Assembly (NCBI RefSeq): GCF_001152565.1 | Contig: NZ_CQAZ01000008.1 | Span: 1 to 64,000, forward strand | DNA from: Yersinia pekkanenii | Lineage (GTDB): Bacteria; Pseudomonadota; Gammaproteobacteria; Enterobacterales; Enterobacteriaceae | Length of the DNA: 64,000 bases | Direction of reading: 5' to 3' | Part shown: one piece after another, positions 16,579 to 24,899 of the stretch | How positions within the stretch are numbered: the first letter of the stretch is position 1 | How the letters are laid out: every line of letters begins with the position of its first letter | Translations under genes and position numbers: made by a program | Notes under the pieces: model-generated | What the model saw: the letters and a program-made list of their open reading frames with translations, nothing else | Database searches by the model: none | Told to the model about the DNA's origin: nothing

Positions 16579-17913
16579 ATGAGGCATTTCCTGCAAACAT
16601 TATTGTGTCTGTGTTCATTTTTCATTATCAACGCTGGCATAGCCTGCGTGACTCAAGAGATTATTTTAGGCATTGATCAGGAAAATATTTATGGGCCACT
16701 GCTTAAAAATAAGCGAGTTGGCTTAATGGTAAACCAAAGTTCGCTTAACAAGGCGGGGCGTCATAGCATTGACAAATTGTTATCTGAGCAAAATAAATTC
16801 GGCTTCACTGTAACGACATTATTCTCTGTTGAGCATGGTATCCGTGGTAATGCCGATGCTGGGTTAGGTGACGATAATCATATTGATAAGCAGAGCGGTC
16901 TACCCATTATTTCTTTATATGGGCGGGATAAAGACGGGCGTGTACGGGCGCATCCCACAGAGGCGCAGTTATCTGATATTGATATCGTCATTTATGATTT
17001 ACAAGATGTTGGGGTGCGTTTCTTTACTTATACCATCTCCATGCATCATATGCTGGAAAGCCTACAAAAATATCATAAACAATTTATGGTATTCGACCGG
17101 CCTAATCCACTCGGCAATCATGTATACGGGCCGATTCTTGAAGAAGAAAATATATCAGGTATCGGTATGCATCCCATTCCGATGGTTCACGGACTGACGT
17201 CGGGAGAATTTGCCCGCATGATAGTCAATGAGGGCTGGTTAACACATTTCGATGATACCAGTTGGCAGGCAGTCGGTATTAAAGCTTACCAGTTTCCCCC
17301 CGAAGATTTGACTGTCATTGCTATGGGTAATTATACGCACGATACACCTTATTCATTGCCTGTGAGGCCTTCGCCAAATTTACGCAGTGATCTGTCTATT
17401 TATCTTTATCCTTCCCTGGGGCTATTTGAGGCCACCAGTGTCAATATGGGAAGAGGCTCAGACCATCCCTTTGAGCAACTGGGTTTTCCTTCCCGAGCGT
17501 TTTATGTCAACACCTGTTATCAGGTGGATATTAACCAGCAAAAAACCGGTTGGCCGCATGCTGGCAAAGAAGTGTGCGGCGAGGCGTTTACCGCCACCGA
17601 TGTCACTCAAATTAAACCCACGATCCGTTATTTTGTTGAATGGTGGTTCAAGTTTAAGGATGCCGGTTATGCAACGGCCATCGCCCCACAGTTGGAAGCT
17701 AATTACCTGGATTATCAGGAAGCGTATTTTTTAATCCGGCCTCTCTGGCTGGCCAAATTAACCGGTACGCGTAATTTGGTTAAATTGATGGAAGAGGCTA
17801 CCGAAAGAAAATTGACCATTGAGGAAACCGTTAATTACATTGAGTCCCGCTGGCAGCCCGGCGTCGATAATTATATTACGTTACGCGAGAAATATAAATT
17901 ATATGCCAACTAA
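16579..17913 (+). CDS. namZ: Secreted exo-beta-N-acetylmuramidase (DUF1343, GH171)
   Basis: A 444-residue DUF1343 protein. This family includes Bacillus NamZ (YbbC), which removes MurNAc from the non-reducing end of peptidoglycan glycans. The hallmark LFSVEHGIRG lies at 81-90 with the conserved Glu85-His86; YGRDKDGR, DLQDVGVRFFTY and the MGRGSDHPFEQLG segment are further family blocks. A signal peptide of about 22 residues shows export. It is some 30 residues longer than the Bacillus protein. It lies 52 bases after the porin gene and its only in-frame start is the ATG at 16579. With the GH3 enzyme it can trim a glycan alternately from the end, and MurP/MurQ can use the MurNAc released. The activity is inferred from the family. 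Confidence 0.9.
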   Translation: MRHFLQTLLCLCSFFIINAGIACVTQEIILGIDQENIYGPLLKNKRVGLMVNQSSLNKAGRHSIDKLLSEQNKFGFTVTTLFSVEHGIRGNADAGLGDDNHIDKQSGLPIISLYGRDKDGRVRAHPTEAQLSDIDIVIYDLQDVGVRFFTYTISMHHMLESLQKYHKQFMVFDRPNPLGNHVYGPILEEENISGIGMHPIPMVHGLTSGEFARMIVNEGWLTHFDDTSWQAVGIKAYQFPPEDLTVIAMGNYTHDTPYSLPVRPSPNLRSDLSIYLYPSLGLFEATSVNMGRGSDHPFEQLGFPSRAFYVNTCYQVDINQQKTGWPHAGKEVCGEAFTATDVTQIKPTIRYFVEWWFKFKDAGYATAIAPQLEANYLDYQEAYFLIRPLWLAKLTGTRNLVKLMEEATERKLTIEETVNYIESRWQPGVDNYITLREKYKLYAN

Positions 17914-18009
17914 TGGGCATTGCAGGTAGGCAGCAAACGATTTGCACAGCATTGATGCTGGCATGCAAGGTGTGAGCCTCAAGGATGAGGTTCATTCGGA
18001 TCGAAAAAT

Positions 18010-18049
18010 GGCTCGGTTTATTCATTTTTTCTTAGCTGAACACCGAGCC
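18010..18049. other. Hairpin between namZ and roxA
   Basis: Arms GGCTCGGT (18010-18017) and ACCGAGCC (18042-18049) enclose 24 bases. It has no following T-run. It may act as a 3' stabiliser for namZ or an upstream element for roxA. Bases 17922-17945 just after namZ resemble a fragment of the dispersed repeat (TTGCAGGTAGGCAGC). Confidence 0.35.
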
Positions 18050-18125
18050 TTGACCCATGACAAGGCGGCCGGGGCGCCAGCCACTTTATAATCAGGGCCG
18101 TTTGTCTTCTCACTGGTGTTAAAGC

Positions 18126-19247
18126 ATGGCTTATCAACTTAACCTTAACTGGCCCGAATTTTTAGAAAAATACTGGCAAAAACAACCTGTGGTATTAAAA
18201 AATGCCTTTCCGAACTTTGTCGATCCTATTACGCCGGACGAACTGGCGGGGCTGGCGATGGAGACCGAGGTCGATAGCCGTTTGGTCAGCCATACCAATG
18301 GCCAGTGGCAGGCCAGTCACGGGCCGTTTGAGCATTTTGATAATCTGGGTGAAACCGGTTGGTCGTTGCTGGCACAGGCGGTGAATCACTGGCATGCCCC
18401 GTCAGCTGAACTGGTGCGTCCGTTTCGTGTGCTGCCCGACTGGCGTTTAGACGACCTGATGATCTCCTTTTCTGTACCGGGCGGCGGTGTCGGACCACAT
18501 ATCGATCAGTACGATGTATTTATCATTCAGGGGATGGGTAGCCGCCGTTGGCGAGTTGGAGATAAACTGCCTTTGAAGCAGTTTTGCCCGCATCCGGCGT
18601 TGCTGCACGTTGAACCTTTCACACCGATCATTGATGAAGACCTCGAACCGGGCGACATTTTATATATTCCGCCTGGTTTCCCTCACGACGGTTTTACTCA
18701 CGAAACTGCGCTTAACTACTCTGTCGGATTCCGCGGACCCAATGGCAGGGACTTAATCAGCAGCTTCGCTGACTATGCGCTGGAAAACGATCTCGGCGGC
18801 GAGCACTACAGCGACCCTGATTTAACCTGCCGGGAGCATCCGGGGCGAGTTGAAGAGTATGAACTTGATCGACTGCGCCGGATGATACTCAACATGGTTA
18901 ATCAGCCGGAAGATTTTAAACAGTGGTTTGGGTGCTTCGCCACGACGCCGCGCCACGAGTTGGATATCTCTCCAGCCCAGCCAGCTTATGAACCGGATGA
19001 GATTGCCGATGCCTTGATGGATGGTGGGGTCTTGACGCGCCTTAGCGGGCTGCGAGTGCTGCAAGTCGGCGATAGTTTCTTTATTAACAGCGAACGGTTG
19101 GAAATGGTCGATGCTAAGGCCGTTGATGCTCTGTGCCGTTACACCGTTATTGGCCAGGAAGAGCTGGGGGACGCGCTACATAATCCGGTTTTTGTCACTG
19201 AGTTAACTGAATTGATTAATCAAGGCTACTGGTTCTTCGACGAATAA
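18126..19247 (+). CDS. roxA: 50S ribosomal protein L16 arginine hydroxylase (JmjC oxygenase)
   Basis: A 373-residue 2-oxoglutarate/Fe(II) oxygenase, the same length as E. coli RoxA (YcfD), which hydroxylates an arginine of ribosomal protein L16 in the cytoplasm. The iron triad is visible: His125 and Asp127 in GPHIDQYD and His187 in PPGFPHDGF. A C-terminal dimerisation and winged-helix region follows the JmjC fold. It stands alone here, with a TATAAT-like hexamer about 35 bases before the start; in E. coli ycfD lies beside phoPQ, so the neighbourhood differs. Confidence 0.96.
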   Translation: MAYQLNLNWPEFLEKYWQKQPVVLKNAFPNFVDPITPDELAGLAMETEVDSRLVSHTNGQWQASHGPFEHFDNLGETGWSLLAQAVNHWHAPSAELVRPFRVLPDWRLDDLMISFSVPGGGVGPHIDQYDVFIIQGMGSRRWRVGDKLPLKQFCPHPALLHVEPFTPIIDEDLEPGDILYIPPGFPHDGFTHETALNYSVGFRGPNGRDLISSFADYALENDLGGEHYSDPDLTCREHPGRVEEYELDRLRRMILNMVNQPEDFKQWFGCFATTPRHELDISPAQPAYEPDEIADALMDGGVLTRLSGLRVLQVGDSFFINSERLEMVDAKAVDALCRYTVIGQEELGDALHNPVFVTELTELINQGYWFFDE

Positions 19248-19406
19248 GAATGCGATTAATCGCGGCTTCCGGGGCCTGTCTTGTGACGTGAACCGGCGGC
19301 CGTGCTTGAGTTATGCGACGACGGCTTATTAGGCTATTACATTTATACGTGGCAAAATATAAAAAAATAAATGCGCCGGTTTCACCTGAGATGACAAATA
19401 GATAAT

Positions 19407-21167
19407 ATGGATCGTTCCCGCTTACTAAAATTCCTGTTGCCCTATCTGTGGCCTAAAAATAGCGCCAAATTACGCTATTATCTGGTTGCTGCCGTGATAT
19501 TTATGGTGGTTTCTAAGGTCAGTACTACGCTTGTCCCATTGGCCTACAAAGCAATGGTCGACACCTTAAGCAGTAGCAATGCCAAGATGCTGGCTATTCC
19601 GATTGGCTTTATTATCGCTTATGGAATAGCGAGAATTAGTGCCTCGTTATTTGAGGAACTGCGTAACCTAATGTTTGTGCATGTCAGTCAGAATGCGACC
19701 CGGTTACTTGGGTTACGTGTATTTAAACAATTACATGAGTTAAGTTTACGCTTCCATCTGGATAGGCAAACCGGTGGTTTGTCACTGTCTATTGAGCGCG
19801 GAACGCAAGCCGTTGCTACAGTGCTTTCACGCCTGCTGTTCTCGATATTCCCCATTCTATTTGAGATAACGCTAGTGTCACTTATCATGTGGCATCTGCT
19901 GGATGGCTGGTTTGCTGTTGCCATTCTGGTGACCGTCGGGTGCTACATCTTGTTTACCATTATGGCTGTCAGTTGGCGAACCCGCTTCAGGCGTGAGCTC
20001 AATAAGGCTAATGCGGATGCCAACACTAAATCTATTGATAGCTTACTCAATTACGAAACTGTTAAATACTTTGGTAATGAAGAGTTTGAAGCTCAGCGTT
20101 TCAATACGTCACGTCAACTGTACGAACATGCTGCAATCAAAAGTCAATTCAGTTTTACCGTATTGAGCCTGGGGCAGACGGCAATTATCTCTGTTGGCTT
20201 GGTGGTTATGATGGCGATGGCGGCGCAAGGTATCACTCAAGGTCAGATGACCATAGGTGATTTTGTGTTGGTTAATGCCTATCTGCTTCAGTTATATCAG
20301 CCACTCAATTTCTTTGGATTCATTTATTCAGAGATAAGACAAGCTCTGATTGATATGGAGAATATGCTCGATCTGCTAATGGTTAAAAAGGAAGTTACTG
20401 ATAACCCTGATGCATTGCCTTTGAAATTAACACAAGGTGAAGTGCGTTTTGACTCAGTTTGCTTTGGTTATGATCCGCGCAGACCTATTTTAGATAACGT
20501 GAGTTTCACCATTCCTGCGGGTAAAACAGTCGCTGTAGTGGGAGCCTCGGGCGCTGGCAAATCTACACTTTCACGCTTATTGTTCCGCTTCTATGACGTC
20601 ACTGGCGGCGCTATTTATATTGATAATCAGAATATTCGGGCTGTAACTCAGTCAAGCTTACGTGAGGCAATTGGCATTGTGCCCCAAGATACCATGCTGT
20701 TTAACGACACGCTGCGTTATAACATTGCTTACGGCAAAACCTCCTCAACCTTTGAAGAAATAGAACGTGCAGCGAAGCTGGCGCATATTCACAAATTTAT
20801 CAGTAGCCTGCCAGATGGATATGATACGCGGGTCGGTGAGCGTGGGCTTAAGCTATCCGGCGGTGAGAAACAGCGGGTGGCGATTGCTCGCACTATTCTT
20901 AAAAATCCAGCCATATTAGTATTTGATGAAGCGACCAGTGCGTTAGATACTCAAACTGAGCGTGAAATCCAGTCTCATCTACGAGAGGTTAGCCGCGATC
21001 ACACCACGCTGGTGATTGCTCATCGTTTATCAACAATAATTGATGCTGATGAAATTATTGTATTGGATGCGGGTTCGATCGTTGAACGTGGACGCCATGA
21101 GGAATTATTGCTTAAGAATGGGCGCTATACAGCCATGTGGCAAAATCAATACCATGAAGAGGAATAA
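19407..21167 (+). CDS. ATM1/HMT1-type ABC exporter (fused membrane and ATPase domains)
   Basis: A 586-residue half-transporter working as a homodimer in the inner membrane. Residues about 20-310 form a type I exporter membrane domain with six helices; about 345-580 form the ATPase with Walker A (GASGAGKST), signature LSGGEKQRVAIA, Walker B LVFDEATSALD and the switch His in VIAHRLS. The pattern FFGFIYSEIRQALIDMENM before the ATPase is typical of the ATM1/HMT1 subfamily, which exports glutathione-linked metals or sulfur compounds in mitochondria and heavy-metal-tolerant bacteria. It stands apart from roxA by 159 bases. The substrate here is unknown. Confidence 0.9.
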   Translation: MDRSRLLKFLLPYLWPKNSAKLRYYLVAAVIFMVVSKVSTTLVPLAYKAMVDTLSSSNAKMLAIPIGFIIAYGIARISASLFEELRNLMFVHVSQNATRLLGLRVFKQLHELSLRFHLDRQTGGLSLSIERGTQAVATVLSRLLFSIFPILFEITLVSLIMWHLLDGWFAVAILVTVGCYILFTIMAVSWRTRFRRELNKANADANTKSIDSLLNYETVKYFGNEEFEAQRFNTSRQLYEHAAIKSQFSFTVLSLGQTAIISVGLVVMMAMAAQGITQGQMTIGDFVLVNAYLLQLYQPLNFFGFIYSEIRQALIDMENMLDLLMVKKEVTDNPDALPLKLTQGEVRFDSVCFGYDPRRPILDNVSFTIPAGKTVAVVGASGAGKSTLSRLLFRFYDVTGGAIYIDNQNIRAVTQSSLREAIGIVPQDTMLFNDTLRYNIAYGKTSSTFEEIERAAKLAHIHKFISSLPDGYDTRVGERGLKLSGGEKQRVAIARTILKNPAILVFDEATSALDTQTEREIQSHLREVSRDHTTLVIAHRLSTIIDADEIIVLDAGSIVERGRHEELLLKNGRYTAMWQNQYHEEE

Positions 21168-21195
21168 TTTGCGTGGTGATGTGTGACTCCTCCTG

Positions 21196-21483
21196 TTATT
21201 CAAAACAGCGCATCAGAATAAAGGTGCCGTCTTTTCGTTGATATTGATTGATATGTGGCACTAATTGTCTGAAGTGCGCGGTTGCACAATGGGTATCCAA
21301 AGCCGCCTGGTCTGGCCACTCTTCAATAAAAATAAAGTGGCCTGGATCTTTATGGTCGATAAATAAATGATAAGAAATACAGAGTGGTTCAAGTTTTGTT
21401 TTTGCCACTAACTCTTTATAGAGTGGCATAACATCATTGACGTGTTCCGGTTTTATAAAATCCTCGGCAATGACTTTTAGCAT
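21196..21483 (-). CDS. Antibiotic biosynthesis monooxygenase-fold (YgiN-like) protein
   Basis: A 95-residue cytoplasmic protein with a single dimeric alpha/beta ABM ferredoxin-like domain: VIAEDFIKPEHV opening, the EPLCISYHLF strand, FIFIEEWPDQAALDTH and a closing AHFRQLVP helix. Members are cofactor-free quinol monooxygenases or small stress proteins; YgiN is the closest well-known relative. It faces the ABC exporter gene end to end, 28 bases away. The specific substrate is unknown. Confidence 0.85.
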   Translation of the reverse strand: MLKVIAEDFIKPEHVNDVMPLYKELVAKTKLEPLCISYHLFIDHKDPGHFIFIEEWPDQAALDTHCATAHFRQLVPHINQYQRKDGTFILMRCFE

Positions 21484-21496
21484 AGGTTCAATAGCC

Positions 21497-21571
21497 CTAG
21501 ACTCCGGTAAATTGAGTGTAAACGTATACCGCGAGTGCTATGGCTATCATAATTATCGTTGTTTTTCTCAT
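21497..21571 (-). CDS. Possible 24-residue single-pass membrane peptide
   Basis: An open frame from ATG to TAG encodes a short basic start (MRKTT), a hydrophobic run of about 14 residues (IIMIAIALAVYVYT) and a short tail. It lies 13 bases upstream of the ABM-fold gene on the same strand, and a weak GAGAG site precedes it. This is the shape of enterobacterial small membrane proteins, but chance cannot be excluded at this length. Confidence 0.45.
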   Translation of the reverse strand: MRKTTIIMIAIALAVYVYTQFTGV

Positions 21572-21597
21572 TTCAGTTCTGCTCTCGTGATAACTAG

Positions 21598-21735
21598 TTG
21601 GTTTTAGGTTGGCAGCCCAAGAAGATAACGGAAAATCAGCTAAAAAACATCGTCCAGTTGCAAAATAGTCAGGCTCAGTTTAAATCCAATCTCCCATCTC
21701 TTGCTACCACGGGTTACCGTGGCAGCGCAGTGTGA
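21598..21735 (+). pseudogene. Short coding-like remnant
   Basis: An in-frame stretch of 45 codons, opening at TTG after a stop and ending TGA, reads KKITENQLKNIVQLQ...SLATTGYRGSAV. Its composition looks like real protein rather than random translation, yet it has no ATG or ribosome site. I read it as the tail of a deleted gene; family unknown. A near-perfect hairpin (arms 21703-21712 and 21717-21726) lies within its end. Confidence 0.3.
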
Positions 21736-21773
21736 TATCAGCCTGCTTTATCTCGCTTTAGAGGCAATATCAA

Positions 21774-22739
21774 TCAAAAGGAGATAAAACGTGATGTGTA
21801 TTTATTGAGTAACAGAATGCGTGATAGCAATACTGAGGCTGCAAATACGGATAATAGCAGCGTAAACCTCAATGTTACATCTGATAGGTTATATGCGCTG
21901 GCAATAAAATAGAAAATCCCATCATGCAATATGTAAACCCCGATCATTGAAGGGCTGATATAAGCCAGGGTTTTCTTTATCCATTCGTGTTTAGTGTCAA
22001 AATTATCAAATATGACAAATAAGCATAAACTCAGTATTAAAACATGCAAGTTATCGAGGAAGTAAGCCGCATTCACTGTTTTATACACATAAATCGACAT
22101 AAAGCTTTCGTAATAATACATCGAGATTGCGGTTGGCAGTAACAGCACTTTGGCCACCAGACGTATTCTTGGCAGCTTTGTTATTTTCTGACACATTCTT
22201 GAGCAAAGGAACCTGCCGGCCATATAATAGAAGATCCACGTCCATAGCCTGAAGTATTGTGGGAAATCAATCAAATAGGGTCTTTCAGTAAATGCACTGA
22301 TCAGGTCGATGGTGACGGAGAAAATAACCAGACATGAAAGTGTTATTATTGCAGTTCTATTGCTTTTTAAAACTTTGGAGATTATCGGATTGATAAGGTA
22401 AATGATGGCAATGCTAAATAAAAGCCAACTTTGCAGGAAATACCCCCGTTTGAAACCGTCCTCATTGATAAAGTAGAAAAGAACGTTCCAGAAGATAATA
22501 ATAGTTATTATAGATTTTAATTTTCGGAGGATATCTTTTTGATCTATTGCATCATTTGAGTCGATATAGCCGATGATCATGAAAAACAACGGGGTGGCGA
22601 TAATGGATAAAAAGTACAGAACACTCATTACTTCGCCGCCTAAAAAACACTGCTCAGTACAGGTTTTACTCGCGGAATAGAAAGTAACGGCAGAAAAGCA
22701 GCTCAATGTCTTTAGTGCATGTAAACCGACGTTTCTCAT
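21774..22739 (-). CDS. Acyltransferase-3 family membrane protein (WecH/OafA-like)
   Basis: A 321-residue inner-membrane protein with about ten helices, resembling WecH-type O-acetyltransferases, which move acetyl groups onto surface glycans. Recognisable are LHALKTLSCFSAV in helix 1, TPLFFMIIGY in helix 2, and the FYYMAGRFLC and GVYILHDGIFYF segments. The family normally has a catalytic His at the end of helix 1 (V-x-x-H); here the same place reads VTFYS, so the His appears replaced by Tyr. No sugar-polymer genes lie near. The start lacks a good ribosome site. It may be inactive or changed in function. Confidence 0.8.
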   Translation of the reverse strand: MRNVGLHALKTLSCFSAVTFYSASKTCTEQCFLGGEVMSVLYFLSIIATPLFFMIIGYIDSNDAIDQKDILRKLKSIITIIIFWNVLFYFINEDGFKRGYFLQSWLLFSIAIIYLINPIISKVLKSNRTAIITLSCLVIFSVTIDLISAFTERPYLIDFPQYFRLWTWIFYYMAGRFLCSRMCQKITKLPRIRLVAKVLLLPTAISMYYYESFMSIYVYKTVNAAYFLDNLHVLILSLCLFVIFDNFDTKHEWIKKTLAYISPSMIGVYILHDGIFYFIASAYNLSDVTLRFTLLLSVFAASVLLSRILLLNKYTSRFISF

Positions 22740-23107
22740 AAAGTAGCTTGACTTAAAATAAGGTTAATTGAGAGATGCAGCTTCATAGGGCGTATGGTTA
22801 GCATCAGAAACCTTCCTATTTAGACTACTAATTTTTAACTATTTTTGCATACAATCCGAACGCTGTCACGCTTGGAAAACGCAACTAACAGTAAGCTGTA
22901 AGGAAATATTTCTCAGATAAAAAGACGTTTCCTACATCCTCCGGTGTTGACATCCTATATATCTTCCCACTCCCAATATGGTTTACTAGAAAGTAGGATA
23001 ATACATGAAACTATCTGTATGATTTGTAATGATATTTAATTTCGTTACAAACGGATATGAGTTAACCATTCATAGGGTGCTAAGCAGCGCTAACGGGTGT
23101 AGCCAAT
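22740..23107. promoter_or_regulatory. Divergent promoter region with an inverted repeat
   Basis: These 368 bases separate the acyltransferase and LuxR-type genes and hold no gene. A 7-bp perfect inverted repeat, TTTGTAA (23023-23029) and TTACAAA (23045-23051), lies about 55 bases before the regulator start and could be an operator for it. Confidence 0.4.
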
Positions 23108-23710
23108 ATGATAAGCTGTATGATAGTCGATAACGATAAATATCAAACACTGGGTATGGTAACTGTCGTAAAAAAAATATTCACATCATTAGGATTTAAG
23201 AAAGAGATTAAATTCTATCGAAAAGCATTTTATTCAGCAGATGTGATTTTTATTGGCGTCGATGAATTCAGTTTTTTCGAAGCGTTAAAACGTTTGGATA
23301 AAGCACCTTCGGAAGCCGATGTCTTTTTGATTTGCGATGCCAGATTGAATAGTTTTTTACAAGGTATCCCCAGATTCAGTAATGTAACCATGATCTTTCG
23401 AGAGGATTCAGTTGATACCGTAATCAACAAGATTACGACTGTATTTAAACGAAAACTCCGTGGGCTGAAAGATAACTTGGTTGAGCGTAAAGTCACTAAG
23501 GTGTTGGGACTGGCATCATCAGAGCGTCAGTATTTGACACCAAATGAAAATATTGTGTTGAAGCTATTTAATGAAGGTTTTTCGGGCGGTGATATCGCCA
23601 GAATTTTGAAAAAGAGTGAAAAAACCGTTAGTGGGCAAAAACGTTCGGCCATGAAAAAACTGGGTGCCCGTACTGACGTTGAGCTCATTAAAATGTTTAT
23701 GTTCAAATAG
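23108..23710 (+). CDS. LuxR-type regulator with degenerate receiver domain
   Basis: A 200-residue DNA-binding protein. The C-terminal region (about 140-200) is a LuxR/FixJ helix-turn-helix: LTPNENIVLKLFNEGFSGGDIARILKKSEKTVSGQKR. The N-terminal 110 residues look like a response-regulator receiver (MIVDND opening), but the expected phosphorylation site strand reads DVIFIGVDEF, with Gly where Asp is usual, so phosphorylation seems lost. This shape is that of RcsA/BglJ/MatA-like auxiliary regulators. Position next to the divergent acyltransferase gene hints at control of a surface trait, but this is not shown. An alternative start is the ATG at 23120. Confidence 0.82.
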   Translation: MISCMIVDNDKYQTLGMVTVVKKIFTSLGFKKEIKFYRKAFYSADVIFIGVDEFSFFEALKRLDKAPSEADVFLICDARLNSFLQGIPRFSNVTMIFREDSVDTVINKITTVFKRKLRGLKDNLVERKVTKVLGLASSERQYLTPNENIVLKLFNEGFSGGDIARILKKSEKTVSGQKRSAMKKLGARTDVELIKMFMFK

Positions 23711-23790
23711 TAAAATTAAAAAACTGGATTCTTTGTTACTTTTACCGCCAATTCCAGAGGGATGCTCTTGTGTTAGCGGGCAGGGATGCC

Positions 23791-23850
23791 AGCATCAAAT
23801 CTCCGGGGGTGCCCGGACAGCCCCAAAGGTATTTGGGGCTGCTTGATGCT
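23791..23850. other. Compact three-way-junction fold in intergenic DNA
   Basis: An outer stem AGCATCAA (23791-23798) with TTGATGCT (23843-23850) closes around two perfect inner hairpins: CCGGG/CCCGG (23803-23807, 23812-23816) and CAGCCCCAAA/TTTGGGGCTG (23818-23827, 23832-23841). It sits between the LuxR-type gene and the convergent cold-shock gene. No T-run follows, so it is not a simple terminator; a structured RNA or mobile palindrome is possible. Confidence 0.6.
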
Positions 23851-23882
23851 CGTGATGCTAATCTGTTTCAGTAGAATCAGTG

Positions 23883-24365
23883 TTAAATACTCTTCAACTT
23901 GGCAACCGTGCTGTCGATATCGACTTCATGTTCAGAAAATGTATAAGTTACATTTTGGAACGTGGTTATCGATAACATTTTCAATGGTACTGTTTTCTCT
24001 GAAATATCGTCTTCCTGCGGTCTGATTTTATTCATCAGTAAATTCACTGAAAGTATCGTGTTGGCTTTGTCGACCTCAGCCTGTGCAGGAACTTCTTTAA
24101 TGAAGGTATTGAACGACTTGATGCTGGTGAGTTTAATTCTTTCATTAGCAATGAATATATATTTACTTTCAATGGCTACTTTCACTGCAAATGCAGACAA
24201 CCCTTTGGTATTGGTTGTTGGCTCAAAGGTAACTTCAGCCCCTTTTTTGATCATGTCGGGATTAGCAACTTTAATAACGTGAAAATAACGGTTATCTCCG
24301 TTCTCATCGGTGATAAAACCAAAGCCTTTATCTTCAAAAAAAGTTGTTATTCTACCGTTCATCAT
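23883..24365 (-). CDS. Cold-shock domain protein with C-terminal extension
   Basis: A roughly 160-residue protein. Residues 1-65 form a cold-shock domain: GRITTFFEDKGFGFI holds RNP1 (KGFGFI) and RYFHVIKV replaces the usual RNP2 (VFVHFS). The following 95 residues have no domain I recognise and are not particularly basic, so this is not a CspA clone. I chose the ATG at 24365, close after a GAGATG site; 24362 is equally possible. The longer upstream frame has no coding look. Likely role: nucleic-acid binding with a specialised partner surface. It stands alone, divergent from cspE. Confidence 0.8.
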   Translation of the reverse strand: MMNGRITTFFEDKGFGFITDENGDNRYFHVIKVANPDMIKKGAEVTFEPTTNTKGLSAFAVKVAIESKYIFIANERIKLTSIKSFNTFIKEVPAQAEVDKANTILSVNLLMNKIRPQEDDISEKTVPLKMLSITTFQNVTYTFSEHEVDIDSTVAKLKSI

Positions 24366-24639
24366 GCATCTCATATTAGTGTATCCAATGGGTAAGTATA
24401 ATACAGGTGAATAGCGTTCAGATACAGTCTGACGGTTCATCGGGGCTTTTTTAGGCCCAGTTAAGGTGAATATAAAAATAAAAAAATGTGGTTTTCTGTG
24501 CTGGCTACGCAATAGAAAAGGGGCGGTTTACACTTTTTAGCTCTTTTTTGTGATCTCTGCTGTGGACAAAAAACGGTTCTATTGCTGTACTGTATTTGAC
24601 ACACTATTTGTGTCCAACATTCACGTAAAGGTAAGTTTG

Positions 24640-24849
24640 ATGTCTAAGATTAAAGGTAGCGTTAAGTGGTTCAATGAATCTAAAGGTTTCGGCTTCATTA
24701 CCCCAGAAGATGGCAGTAAGGACGTTTTCGTTCATTTCTCAGCCATCGCCAGTAATGGTTTCAAAACGCTTGCTGAAGGACAGCGTGTAGAATTTGAAAT
24801 CACCAACGGTGCCAAAGGACCATCTGCTGCTAATGTTATCGCTATCTAA
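24640..24849 (+). CDS. cspE: Cold-shock-like protein CspE, RNA chaperone
   Basis: A 69-residue cold-shock domain protein that binds single-stranded RNA and DNA and melts RNA hairpins. RNP1 (KGFGFI) and RNP2 (VFVHFS) are intact, and [22 protein letters not shown] is almost identical to E. coli CspE. The start at 24640 is fixed by homology and an AAGG site; the frame upstream is a leader. It precedes crcB as in E. coli, but pagP is missing on its other side. A clear terminator follows. Confidence 0.96.
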   Translation: MSKIKGSVKWFNESKGFGFITPEDGSKDVFVHFSAIASNGFKTLAEGQRVEFEITNGAKGPSAANVIAI

Positions 24850-24867
24850 GTAGCCCCTATTTCTTAA

Positions 24868-24898
24868 AACCCGCCTGTTAAGTTAAGGCGGGTTTTTT
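24868..24898 (+). terminator. Rho-independent terminator of cspE
   Basis: Arms AACCCGCC (24868-24875) and GGCGGGTT (24887-24894) are followed by T residues, 18 bases after the cspE stop. Confidence 0.9.
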
Positions 24899-24899
24899 A

